A stretch of DNA of 64,000 nt from Arthrinium phaeospermum (Eukaryota > Ascomycota > Sordariomycetes > Amphisphaeriales > Apiosporaceae), in the NCBI GenBank assembly GCA_006503535.1, contig QYRS01000010.1, forward strand, positions 1-64,000, in the 5' to 3' direction. Shown one piece after another: positions 15,790 to 26,500 of this stretch. The position numbers were made by a program, and so were the translations under genes. A model generated the notes under the pieces. That model made no database searches and had not been told where the DNA came from. It saw only the letters and a program-made list of their open reading frames with translations. How positions within the stretch are numbered: position 1 is the first letter of the stretch; each line of letters starts with the position of its first letter.

Positions 15790-16016
15790 TAATATTATAA
15801 CATATATTAAAATTTAAGCTTAAGCTATTTTATAAGTTAAAGTAAGGTTAAATTAATTAAAAGAAAGCTTAAGTTTTAATCGATTTTCCCTTACCTTTTT
15901 AAATAATATTTTAATTAAAAAAATAAAGCTTTTTCCTCTTTTCTTTATCTTTTTTAATTCTTTATAATATAATAATTATTTATAACTTTAACTTTTAAAT
16001 TATTTATATTATAACA
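15790..16016 (+). repeat. 3' LTR of the gypsy-type element
   Basis: Direct repeat of 9485-9704. It begins right after the purine tract and ends in ATTATAACA. Its internal CT-rich stretch (around 15930-15960) and the TTTATAATATAATAATTATT block are shared with the 5' copy. Confidence 0.85.
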
Positions 16017-17437
16017 TTTATACCTTTTTAATTAATTTATTATTAAATAAAACTAATTAATTAATTTAAAATAATTTTATTTTTTAATTTAAATTTATTT
16101 TAAAAATAAATTATAATAATAATAATATCTTTTATATCGCCTTAACGCCGAATATCTTAACCCGTCCTTATTCACATGTCCCGTTCCAAATATACATTCG
16201 TGTTATATCGTTAAAACATGCCCACCCACCTCGTCTCTATCCTTATCGTCCTGGTCCCGGTATGTATTAAAAAGTGCTCGCCCTTCGCAAAGTGCGAACC
16301 CATTCCGCGGCAGCCTCATTGCAGTCGCTGTGTCGTGGCCAATCGTCAAGATGCCCCTCATCAACCAGCTAGTCGGTTAGTCGGCCAGACTGCTGCTGCC
16401 ACTGCTGCTGCTAGTGACGGTCCCTTGGGTGCGTGCCATGTGGACCAGTCGGTAGATGCCAAAACTGACAAGAGCGAGGACGAGGAAGAGGATGATGATA
16501 ATGATGGCAATGACGTCGTTTCTCTTCATGACTGCGACTGTTTCATGTCAGTTTATGGTTACCAGGAAAGCCAGCAACCGACCAGGTAGGTGTGTGTGCC
16601 TTACCGAGAAAGCGTACCCCGGATAGGTAGGTAGGCAGGAGGATTGGTGAATGGATGGTAGGCAGGATAGATGTCTACGAAGGCCCAGTGCCGACACAAC
16701 AGCGGTTTGTAGGACAGACGAGCAGACGACGGCTGGAGGATAGATAGATGGAGAAGGAGTAAATCGAGCAAGTGGGCAAGTGAGCAAGGAGAGAGACGAG
16801 ACAAGACAGACTTTGAACCAAGATGTAGCTGCAGGTCTCCGTCCCATGTGTGCGTGGCAGCAGTCAAGTAGAAATAGTCGTGCGTTGCCCCGCCATCCCG
16901 GCCGTCGTAAATAGCGAGGCTGGCTGGGTTAAATGGCAAGGCTGGGCTGCTGGTGGAGAACCGGCCCGAGGTGGAGCAGACAGAGCTTTCGTATCCCGCG
17001 GATGATTGGCCGGAGCTCACCAAGCGCCCCAGCTTAGCGGTACATCGCTCAGAAGACAAGGGTCTGTTACAGGCACATGCACCCCCCAAACGCACCAACA
17101 AGCCTGCAAGCCAGCTGGACCTTACACTAGTACCCCAGCCCAGCGCTCCCACCCCCTTCTTTCATGTATTACGTAGGCCTTCCCTTGTCTTGTCAATGTC
17201 CGCAAGTGAATGGCTTTTCTTGGTTTCTTTGGTCTCCCTTCTTTGCCCTTTCTCCCCGGTTTGAATATCATAAATAGTATACATGGAACTCAACGAAGAC
17301 GTGTTGGGGAGGGGGGTATATCATGGATCAATGCCCTCCATGACTTACTTCATTGGAACGCGAAATGTCAGCTTTACACCGCCCTATACTCCAATACCCA
17401 GAAATAGTAATGTGCACGCCCAAGCCTCGCTCGCTCG
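16017..17437. other. Island boundary and gene-free flank
   Basis: The first 120 or so bases are still AT-rich. From about 16,140 the base composition is ordinary, with normal amounts of CA and TG. Several overlapping short open frames occur on both strands, but none has recognisable domains or splice structure. The block lies downstream of the minus-strand HP1 gene and probably contains its 3' UTR. Confidence 0.7.
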
Positions 17438-18210
17438 CTATTGTTCCATGTTGGCATCCGCGGTGGTCTTGACAATCTTGACATGGCGTTCGTAGAACTT
17501 GAGCATCTGTTGTTATGCGCGGTATTAGCCTTGGACCCGACCCGGCCAGATATTATCGCCGCCGAATGCACACGTACCTGCTGAGGACATCGCGAGTAGA
17601 CCACCTTGAGATCGTGCTGTGTCTTGTGCCCGTTCTTCCACGTTAGGTAGACAAGAAGCTTGCCCGTATTCTCGTCATGACAAGCATCGACATAGGCAAC
17701 CTCGTCCTCCCACGACCCGGCCGGCGGTTTCCATTCTTTGCTGCTCACACTCGCCGGCGGTGTTTGAGATGCCGGGTGACTGCCGCGCTTCGTACGCTTG
17801 CCGTTGGCCGAAGTTCCGCTCGCGCCGGCCGGCCGGCCGCGCTTCTTGGCCGATTTCTGCGTAGCCGCTGCTTCCGTCTCGTCCAGGATTTTTTCTCGCC
17901 CGCCGACGCTCTCTAAGTACTCTCTAAGGACCAGAGATGCGTTGTCCCTAATTTGCCCCTTGGTCAGTGGCAGTCCGAGCAACCCAATGAACGACTTGAC
18001 CTACTTCAGGTTATCCTCATCCTCCCATGTCTGGTCTGCTTTCTTCTCCCAGCCTTCCCATTTCACCTTGTATTTGATGTTGCCCTTTTACCACGGAGAA
18101 GAAGGAAAACGTCAGTCGCAACAAGCAATCAGAGGGGCCAGGCATTACCCACATTAGGTAAGACCTCGTGACCGACAATCTTTTCCACGACGAATTCGTC
18201 CTCGCCTATT

Positions 18211-18263
<53 letters not shown>

Positions 18264-18633
18264 GTTGTCGCCGCCTCCACCGGCCTCTCCGCCGTGTTCC
18301 GAGCGCTCGGGCTCTAGATGATCGGACACGTCATCATCGTCATCCTGGTAGCCGATAGGTGCCTTCTTTCCGCGTCGGTTCGAGGGGATCGAGACTTGGA
18401 CGTCGTTTTGCTCGGAAGCTTCGTCGTCGCTGATGGCTGTGGGTTAGGGGAGGTTAGTCCAGATTGCAGACGAGGTGAGTATGCCATGTTTTGTTGCAAT
18501 GCGGTACCCATATGACTGTCACATCCATATGCGCACATATGATATGAGTAGATAAGGAAACCAGGCACTGCGCCAACGAATGGCGACGGGTACGCAATGG
18601 CGGTTGGAAGCGGAGCAACTTACCAGGAGGCAT
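17438..18633 (-). CDS. HP1: Heterochromatin protein 1 (chromodomain plus chromoshadow domain)
   Basis: HP1 binds histone H3 methylated at lysine 9 and dimerises to build heterochromatin; in Neurospora it links H3K9 methylation to DNA methylation of RIP-mutated DNA. Exons on the minus strand are 18633-18624, 18436-18153, 18084-18005, 17947-17578 and 17506-17438, which close in frame to 270 residues. The start is MPPAISDDE, split after 10 bases. An acidic Asp run precedes the chromodomain (DEFVVEKIVGHEV...YKVKWEGW...TWEDEDNL, roughly residues 83-125). A basic linker with an AT-hook-like RGRP core follows. The chromoshadow domain is C-terminal (SWEDEVAYVDACH to MLKFYERHVKIVK). All introns are GT-AG; intron 2 uses GTGGGT. 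The upstream neighbour is divergent. The identity is firm; exact splice sites are by eye. Confidence 0.93.
18211..18256 (-). repeat. TCG trinucleotide repeat encoding the HP1 Asp run
   Basis: About fifteen uninterrupted TCG units, read on the minus strand as GAC/GAT-type codons. They give the poly-Asp stretch just before the chromodomain. The repeat is likely length-variable among strains. Confidence 0.9.
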
Positions 18634-20048
18634 GTTGGGTGGCGTTTGAAAAGCCGAGGTGGGTGGTGGTAATAAAATGCAGACCAGGTACGGCTACACG
18701 TAAAGAAATGGCGGCGGAGTGATGCGCCCGAGAGATGGTGCAAGCAGAGTATAGGGCGCAAAGGTGCGTTGCGGAATTGAAGCTGGTGATGGACCCGTTG
18801 GCGATGGTTTAGCAGAGCAGCTTGGCTGGAGCTTTGCATACAGCAACAGCAGGATGGGTGTGGCTCGACGCGTTACAAGCGCCACGCCACAATTACGAGC
18901 TACTTGTACGGTGAGTTACGGTGGGTGCATTACGGCGCGTTTACGGTTGCTGCACCAATTCCGTCCGGCACCGCGGCAGCACAAGTTCAATAAGCGCGGC
19001 TAGTGGGCTCGTGGGTAGGGGCGGTACAAGGCGACGGTTTCTTGCGCGGTTGGGTACCAGTGCCCCAGTGAATGCCAGTTGGTCGACCTCAGCTCTCCCG
19101 CTGGTGGGCCGCCCTGAGCGCGCCCCCAGCCTACAGTGCCAATTGCCTCTAGCTGGCGGTCGGGACAGTCGGGATACCTGTTCACCTCCCTCCGACCTCC
19201 CCTTGGCAGTGCGAGAGTGCCCAGCAGCCGGAGATGATGGGCTGGTTCCCCGGGCGCCGCATTGGAACCCGCCAGTAGCCAACCAAACCGCTGCAGGTCT
19301 GCAGCCCCCTTGACGACGATCAGTGCTAATGTCGAGACGATGGAGCTGGGTGGTCTTTGTCTCTCTTGTCTTGTCTTCGACCGCCCCTGAGCAGAAACCC
19401 GAGTCTGTCTGCTTGGCTTGGCACATACATACTACTAGCAGTACATACTTGATGCTTGTTCTTGCACACAATCATGGACATCAATTGGTCTGCCGAAGCT
19501 TCTTTGACAATGCATCATCCATAACAGACCAATGCCTCGGTATATGCGTGCCTCCGCCCACCCATCACTCGTGGATAACGAGTACAAGTGCAGTTCGCAG
19601 TCTCGCAAGTCAGCACAGTACATCAGCCCGTGTTTGTCTGTCTACTGGTGGGTCGTCGTCTGGGTCGTTGCGTGGGATCCTGGCTCCCTTTCCGAATTAT
19701 TGATTAGGTCTGGCTAATGGATATCTACATAGCTACCTAGCTCTGCGGTACTTGCGCAAGCATAGCCATATCTATGTACACGCCTAAGCCTCCGGTCGCT
19801 GTGCAGACATTGGCGACTGTTTCTAGCGACCTGCATAGGTCGTAATTGTTCGTCTGCAAACCTGGATTTAAAAAGAAAAAGAAAAAGAAAATCATCGTAT
19901 TTTATTCTCCGTACACCAAAAGCTGATTTCTACAGGTGCAGAAGGGGTAGAAGAGGAAAGAGAAGGAATCAGAAGGGCAACTTGGAGTGTGTGTCAAATG
20001 CGGTAATGTATTGATGTACGAAGGGACCTCTCGTCTTTTTTGGGGGAG

Positions 20049-20082
<34 letters not shown>

Positions 20083-20777
20083 GCATTTGATGCTCAGGGT
20101 CGCAAGCCAGGTACCTGATTAAAAACTAAGCTAGCCCTCTTTTTTTTTGTTGCTCTCTGCTCGGGACGTACTGGATGGAGCCCCTGGAATCAAATCATCA
20201 GAACAATTGGATTCAGTAGGGGGGAAGAAAAAACCCCGAGCAGGGCAAGACAGAGAAAAAGCAACGTCTTTCGCATCTCCCCCTTTGGTTCAGTGCAAGT
20301 GCGTTCGTTGTGTTGTGTTGTGTTGTATTGTGTTGTGTGTACTGTTCACGTCGTCGTTGACTGGGTTCTCCCCCTCCCCGACCTTTCCCCTTCTCTGTAA
20401 TTTCTGAAGCCGTTTGAAGCCGCGTCTTGTTTTCTCCTTGCAATCGCCGACACGTTGGCACATACAGCCGACTCCCTATCCGCTCGCTTCTCATCCAGCC
20501 CGTTCCATCTCCTCTGTACCCAACCGAGCCATCCATTCCGATCAGCATCTGAACTTCCGAAGCTACCGAATGTGACAACTAGCTCCGCGAACGAACGGTC
20601 GCCGGATGGAGAGCTTTCTGGGAAGCATTGCCCGCGGCCGTTGACTTCAGCTCCGACTCTACCGCAGCCACTCACTCACGTTCATTTTACCCTGCTCTTT
20701 TCCCTTGAAAGAAGAAAAGAAGCATACAAAACACCCCCCTCGAGTATACTATAAACATATAATACGCACCCGCAGCC
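18634..20777. promoter_or_regulatory. Divergent intergenic region between HP1 and the finger/coiled-coil gene
   Basis: About 2.1 kb between two divergently transcribed genes, so it must contain both promoters. It holds a 30-base G run (20052-20081), GAAAAA-type A-rich tracts near 19870-19890 and, just before the plus-strand start, pyrimidine-rich sequence (20,340-20,700) of the kind common at fungal transcription starts. No gene was recognised in it. Confidence 0.6.
20052..20081 (+). repeat. Homopolymer of 30 Gs
   Basis: An uninterrupted G run preceded by GGGGGAGGGA. Its exact length is likely unreliable in any assembly. Confidence 0.9.
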
Positions 20778-22822
20778 ATGTCCGACGCTGGAGGCAATCC
20801 CGCCAGCAACAGCAACGACTCGCCCGCCGCTGCAAAACCTGGCGCCCCCAAGGATCGAAGCTGTCCCTACTGCGCCCAGCCCTTCACCTCGTCTTCGCTG
20901 GGGAGACATCTGGACCTGTACATCAAGGAGAGAAACCCCAAGCCCCGGACGGCCTTCACGATGTCGACGCCATCCGAAAAATGCGGGGCACCATAACTAG
21001 AAGGCAGCCGCGAGGTTCGTTGGCGCGACGTGATGCCTCCACCCCGACCACCCCGACCGGCTCAACCGCCACCGCACCCGGCAAGAGCTCCGCCCACGAG
21101 GCCAACACCCAACGCCCCTCCATCCCCAAGGAGGGCCAGTACTTTGTCGACCAAGCTCCCAAGTGGCCTCTGCCTCCGTCCTGGGAGGCCACGGGCGTCA
21201 TGAACGACCTGCCACCCCGGAACGGCGATTTCCAGGTCGGCAGCCAATGGGACGAGGCGGATCCGACCAGGAGACAGAGCCTGCAACCGCAGCGAGTCCC
21301 TAGCAGGGCCGCCCAAAAGCAGCAGCTCGACGCCCGGCAGAAGCTGACGGATGCGGTGGACACGGCCAGGGCAGCCGAGTTGGCCCTCAGGGAGATGCTG
21401 AGCTCGTGGAGGGCAGCCAAGTATGTCCTCTTGATCCCCTGCCGGGCCCCGCCCGTTGTTGGAGGGGGCCGTTGCAAACAAGCACGAGCGCTAACCTAGG
21501 GGTCCCCCCTGCGCGTATAGGCAACATATCGATATGAACTCGGTCCCCTTCGACTTCGACCCCTGGCCCTCGACTTCCCAGCCCTGACGCTCCAGTGTCT
21601 CCAAGCACCGCCCACCCTCTTCTCGTCCACGCCACACCCGACATCTACTTCGTGGTCCATACAGCCGCCCGCACAGAAGCAATTTGACGCTCTGAAAACA
21701 TGGTTCCAGGAGGAGTTTAGGAAATGGAAGGTCGCCTGTGCCGCAGCCACCACGGCTTCGAGTGACGATCTGACCTACCCACCTTCGCAAACCCACGCCC
21801 CTCTGGATCTGCGGGAAAGCGTCAAGAAGGCAGAGAAGGCCGCTGCCAACCTGGAAAAGCAGGTCAACGAGCACTTGCAGTCTACGTATGCCGTGTGGGA
21901 ACAGCTCCCGCCGCAGCGTCGCAGCGAACTGTGGACCCTGGAGCTTGCTCGGAGCGTCGGCCGGAGGCAGAAGGAGGTGGACAAGTTCAAGGAGTCGCAG
22001 CACTACTTGAGGCAGGAGAGCGTCAACCTCAAGTCCCAGATTGACCAGCTGAACCACCTGCAGCAGCCGAGAGAGTTCAGGGTCATGACACCGGCAACCG
22101 TACCCTTCAATCCGTCCATTGTCTCGTACTGCTTGGAGTTTGGCATGAAAGGTCCGCAAGCCGTGGGCTTGAACCTCGACGATCGCCATGTGGACTTGAC
22201 GACTCTGGTGTCGCGAGCCATTGAGCGCTGGAAGAACGTCATTGTTTCATCCAGGGGTTCTGGCATGAGCTCGCAGAGACCGCTTGAGCAGCCCACGCCG
22301 ACTCCGGCCGCAGCCCACACCGCCACCCCCGAATCCCCTGTCATAGCCCAGCCCAAACCCGCCGCCACCAGCTTGCAAGCCCAACCCCGACACGCTGCCG
22401 CCGCTCCTGGGACTACGCCGTCGAATGATGTGCGGGCCAACACAACCCCGACAACGACGGCATCGGCATCGGCGGTTTCAGTTGCCAACGACGACAACAG
22501 TGATCAGGATGCCGATGCCGAGATGGAGGAAGATGATTTCCCCATGAGTACAAGTACACCGGTCGTTGCTAAGCCACCGCAACAGCAGCAGCAGCAACTC
22601 GAGGTCCCCAGGACTCGCCGGCTGGGAGGCGGAAACGAAGGCCGATTCACTGTGGATGGGCTGGCCACTCAAACCGCCGACATGGGAAGGTCGCTGCAGA
22701 CTTTGAACAATTCAGCTCAGGGGGGCAACCAGCGAGCGCGGAACACGACAAACAAAACAGGGTACAGTGCCCCTGTACAGAGCGTCGGTGCGGGAGGGGG
22801 CGACCCCATGTATATGGATTGA
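20778..22822 (+). CDS. Conserved fungal protein with an N-terminal CxxC finger and coiled coil, frame broken twice
   Basis: Exon 1 is 20778-21420 and exon 2 is 21521-22822 (intron 100 bp, GTATGT...GTATAG, branch GCTAAC). The N-terminus has SCPYCAQPFTSSSLGRHLDL, a CxxC plus His finger-like motif found at the start of a conserved fungal family of unknown role. The middle is helical and charged with coiled-coil character (SVKKAEKAAANLEKQV; QESVNLKSQIDQLN). The C-terminal third is rich in Pro, Ala, Thr and Gln and looks disordered. The frame breaks twice: after IKERNPK at the CCCC run 20943-20946, and after FDFDP at the CCCC run 21560-21563. Adding one C to each restores a single frame of about 648 residues with the intron phase correct. 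Function unknown; nucleic-acid binding is only a guess from the finger. Confidence 0.78.
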
Positions 22823-23588
22823 GATGCCTATTCGTATGTAGTACTGAGCAATGATCGGCCTGGTGGATACTGCTTCCCACCCTGCGCCATGGTCTCTTTT
22901 TTTTTTTTTTTTTATGAGCGCGCGAGACTTCCGGGACCTTTTTAGATATAGCGACTTGGAGTCACCAGGAGATATCCTGTTGTGAACAGTTGTGGTCTTG
23001 TTCGCCTGATGTAATACTGTCATGGTCACTGTAGCAGACTCGACTTGATTCGAGGCAATCAATATATTGGAAGATGCCGCTATGCTTTCTAGTTGTGCTT
23101 ACGCTAGTCCCAGGTTATAAAGACGTGTATTTTGGCCAGACTGAGTACTTTGTGATTAGTTTTGTGCACCACCAAAGCACAATGCCCAAAGGGTCGACGA
23201 GCCCCCGTTGCAAAACGTACTCCTGTTCTACCTCGAGCCAAACCCCCGAGTACGCTAAAAACGTATATAGACAAGGTAGAAAACCATAAGAAGCGGGATA
23301 TCACACATCACCCCCGAACTCCATGCAATGCGTGTACTTTGACATGGTTGCCCTCCAAAACGTCTAGCCAGCCACCATACCCCGAGTCTTGAACCAAACC
23401 GTTTTCCCCCTTGATACCGGGCTCTTTGTGAGAAGAAGAATAGATGATCAATACCCCTGAACGCCATCCAACTGTGTGCCTGTCACAGCCCCTCAGCCTC
23501 TGTTGCCGTCGAGTCGTATCCGCAGCTCCCAGGCAGTCTCGGGCTGACCCATGGATAACCCCCCGCCCCTTCGAACGCAATCCCACCA
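22823..23588. other. Convergent intergenic region
   Basis: Lies between the 3' end of the plus-strand finger gene and the 3' end of the minus-strand phytochrome, so it should hold both 3' UTRs and terminators. A T run of about 19 bases occurs at 22895-22914. No gene was recognised. Confidence 0.6.
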
Positions 23589-26500
23589 CTACAGACCAGT
23601 GGGCGTGGTGTTGTTGTCTGATGAACTTGAAGAATTTGCGTTGGACCGAGCTTGGAACCAGCCCCCGCATTCCCATTTACCAGGAACATAGAGACAAGAG
23701 TTGCGCGTGTCATCGTCCGTGATGCCATACAGCAGTGTATGCAATCGTTTGATGTCGATGGGCTTCAGAATCCACCCGTCGAAACCGGCATCGATGTATG
23801 TCGGCCTCTCCTTTTCGACCAGGGACGCGGATACTGCAAAGATAGGGACCCGCCCCTGATGACTGGCCAGGGACGACAGTGCCTGGCATTTCTCCGACTT
23901 TTCGAACGCTCGGATCATTTTTGTGCTGGTTAGACCATCAACGATAGGCATCTGTGAGTACAGTTAGTGGGCAATTCACTCTTGCGCATTGGGTAGGCAG
24001 CATGCTGCAGGGCACTGACTTGCATGTCCATGAGTATGACATCAAAAACAGCGGACTGTTCACTATAAACGCTTGCGCAGTCCTCCCCGTTCGCGGCATG
24101 GGAAACGTGGTGGCCGGCCTTCTCTAATCGCTTGCGCAAAATCCTCATATTGATAGGATCGTCCTCGGCAATGAGGACTCGAAGGTTGTCCTGCGGAGCT
24201 TTAGCTGGCGCCTTGGGCAGCGCCTTCTGGTCTTCTGGTTTGGGCTTATCGGAAACTTCATACAGCACCCCGGACGACTCTCCGGTCTGGGGCAGTGGAG
24301 GCGCCTCCGTATACTCATCCGGCACCTTGATGGGCATCACAGGCGTCTTGGTGTCCGCAATGTACAGCTTGCCGTCCTCCGCCGGTCGCGACTTGGCAAC
24401 TTGCCCGGTCGGGCTCGTAGTGGACCGGGCGGGTAATGCTGGCCGTTCCGAATGGCTGGCGCCGCCGCCGCCTGTCGCAGTCATGGAGCTGAGGCTGGTG
24501 CTGGAAAGGCGGTGAGACATGGCTGAACCCTTGGAATCCCGACGGCCCATTAGGTCTGGTTCTGAATCGCGCTCCCCGATCGATAAGGGTGTCTGGATGG
24601 CATCGATGAGGCGGTCAGCATCGCTCATGTTACTTTGCGCGCTGGCCTTGCTAGCGCCACTCGTCAGACTGTTGACGCTGTTTGTTTCGTCGAAGCTTCG
24701 CCGTTCTTTGAGATTGGGAACATTAATGCCGCTCCCGCCGCCACTGCCTCGGTTGATGAGCGTCACCTCGCCGGCTGGGGCGGGCGGCAGGCTTTTGGTT
24801 ACAGAGGGAACACTGGATCGAGAACTGGGAACCTTTGTTGTCGACTCGGACTTCTCCACCATGTCGCTACTGGGTAGCTCGAAAGGCAGCTGGATGACGA
24901 AACGAGATCCCTTGCCTTCCTCCGATTTAAGTCGCAGCTGGCCGTCCATGTTCCGCACTATACGAGCCACCATTGCCAGGCCCAGCCCCAAGCTCCGTCC
25001 TTCGCCGGGCTTCTCGGCCTCGTCCTCGGAGTTCGCCTCATCGGTATCCAGTGACACTTGTTCCAGGTCCTGAAAGAGTGCGTCAAGCTGGTCGTTGCTC
25101 ATGCCACGGCCCGTGTCCTGGACCGCAACTTCGATCCTCACTCGGGATTCAGCAACCTCGGCAACATAGCACTCAACTTTGACGTGCCCCTTGCTGGTGT
25201 GTTGAACCGCGTTGGCCGTCATGTTGGCGATCGCCTGTCGCACCCGGCGGTGGTCGCCATGTACAAAACGTGGCAACCCGGGATGGTCGACCACTTCATA
25301 GCCAATGTTCTTCCTCTTGGCGTCGGTCCTGAAGGGCGCGGTGGCTTCCTCCAAACACGCAGGAAAGTCGAGTATTTCATCCTTGATGAGCTCCTGTCCT
25401 TCCTCGGTCTTGGTCAGATCTAGCAAATCATTGATGACGTAGATCAATGATTTGGACGCCGAGTGAGATTTGGCAAGGTTGTCTCTGGTCTCTTGGTCGA
25501 GACTGCCTTCCAGGGCGATCTCAAGGTAATTGATGATGGCGTTCAGCGGTGTCCGTACTTCGTGGGCTGAGTTGGCTAGGAGCAGTCGAGTGAGGCGGCT
25601 GCTCTGCAGCGCTGCCTCCTTCTGTCTCCAAACCTCGATGAATTTTCCTGATGGAACATTAGCAGACTGTCACGTGGGCGAATGCCATGAATAACTGACC
25701 GTAGACAAGACAGAGTACCGCAGCGGTTTCAACTTGCTCCTCCGTCCACTCCCTGCATTTGCCGACGACTGTTTCGTGCCATACCTGAAAGCTCTTCCGC
25801 GGTTCGAGGTAGGCGGACGTACCCTCCTTGATGACCTTCTCGTATGGGTTTCCGGCCCATTTGACCTCGCGTATTTGGCCCCTTCGGAAAAAGACTATGA
25901 AATCGTGGCCACCCACGCTGAGTGGCACATACAGCATACCGGCAATGACGGAAAAGCCCGGAGGATACCGCAGATCGGGTAAATCTTCCGTAACATCCTG
26001 CGTCGTGACAACCGAGGTATACCGCCTGACTCTTAGATATTCGAGGAGGGCGAGAGCTTCCTGTGTTTGCCCTATCTTGCCAAGGATTTTCGTTTCGCCG
26101 CGGATGGATAGCATCCCGAAGTCGGCGTCAAACAACTTGAGAAGGTCATCGGAGGAGGCAATGATGTAGCCGGATGGGTTTTTGTCGGTCGGTACCGTGT
26201 TGATCAGCTTTCTCGCCTGCAACCGTGATGCATAGGATAACCGCTCTATGTTGCGCGAGGCAGTATCTCCAATCAATCTGCACATCTTGCGGATGGGAAA
26301 GGGAACACGCATCCCCCGGTCCCCGTACGAATGGCAGGAAATCAAGCCCCAGAGTTCGTTAAAGGCATTAATAGAAATTGACATGGAGCCACGTACCGCC
26401 ATATTCTTCAAGTACTTCAGATGGATGGGGGACATGGCGCGGAGATAAGAGTGGGTGAGGTCCAAAGGCTGCTCAAGATCCTCTACAGTCCGGCAGACGA

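Larger units (their letters stand above)
9485..16016 (+). mobile_element. RIP-inactivated Ty3/Gypsy-type LTR retrotransposon
   Basis: Two direct repeats of about 220-227 bp (9485-9704 and 15790-16016) flank about 6.1 kb of internal sequence. A purine run ending in five Gs (15781-15789) directly precedes the right repeat, as a plus-strand polypurine tract should, which fixes the orientation as plus. Near 12.95-13.7 kb a frame read through many stops shows the order reverse transcriptase then RNase H in the gypsy style. The LTR end ATTATAACA looks like a normal ...CA terminus; the start TA would be TG converted by RIP. The total of about 6.5 kb fits the class. No clear target duplication could be read at the flanks. 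All coding capacity is lost. Confidence 0.87.
1..16140. other. RIP-mutated AT-rich heterochromatin-like island
   Basis: The sequence is overwhelmingly A and T, and whole 60-base lines contain no CpA or TpG. Most of the remaining C and G sit in CpG, with some CpC and CpT. Loss of CpA/TpG with gain of TpA is the known product of fungal repeat-induced point mutation; decay of methylated CpG would instead have removed CpG. No open reading frame of any length survives. The island contains two delimitable degenerate repeats, an inverted-repeat-bounded unit and an LTR retrotransposon, separated by an AT spacer. The composition flips to ordinary, roughly balanced sequence within about 100 bases near 16,140. 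Such islands are normally marked by H3K9me3 and HP1; that part is inference. Confidence 0.93.

Noticed and set aside
1..16016. CRISPR-like regular spacing in the AT-rich island
   Set aside because: Apparent periodicity comes from low-complexity AT sequence; no repeated unit with unique spacers exists, and this is a eukaryotic sequence.
16218..17264. Overlapping open frames of 99-183 codons on both strands next to the island
   Set aside because: Low-complexity, Ser/Cys/Pro-biased translations with no domain, no coherent splice structure and mutual overlap.
20938..20950. Programmed ribosomal frameshifting as the cause of the frame breaks
   Set aside because: Six unrelated genes show the same one-base G/C-run deficit without a common slippery heptamer, so sequence error is simpler.
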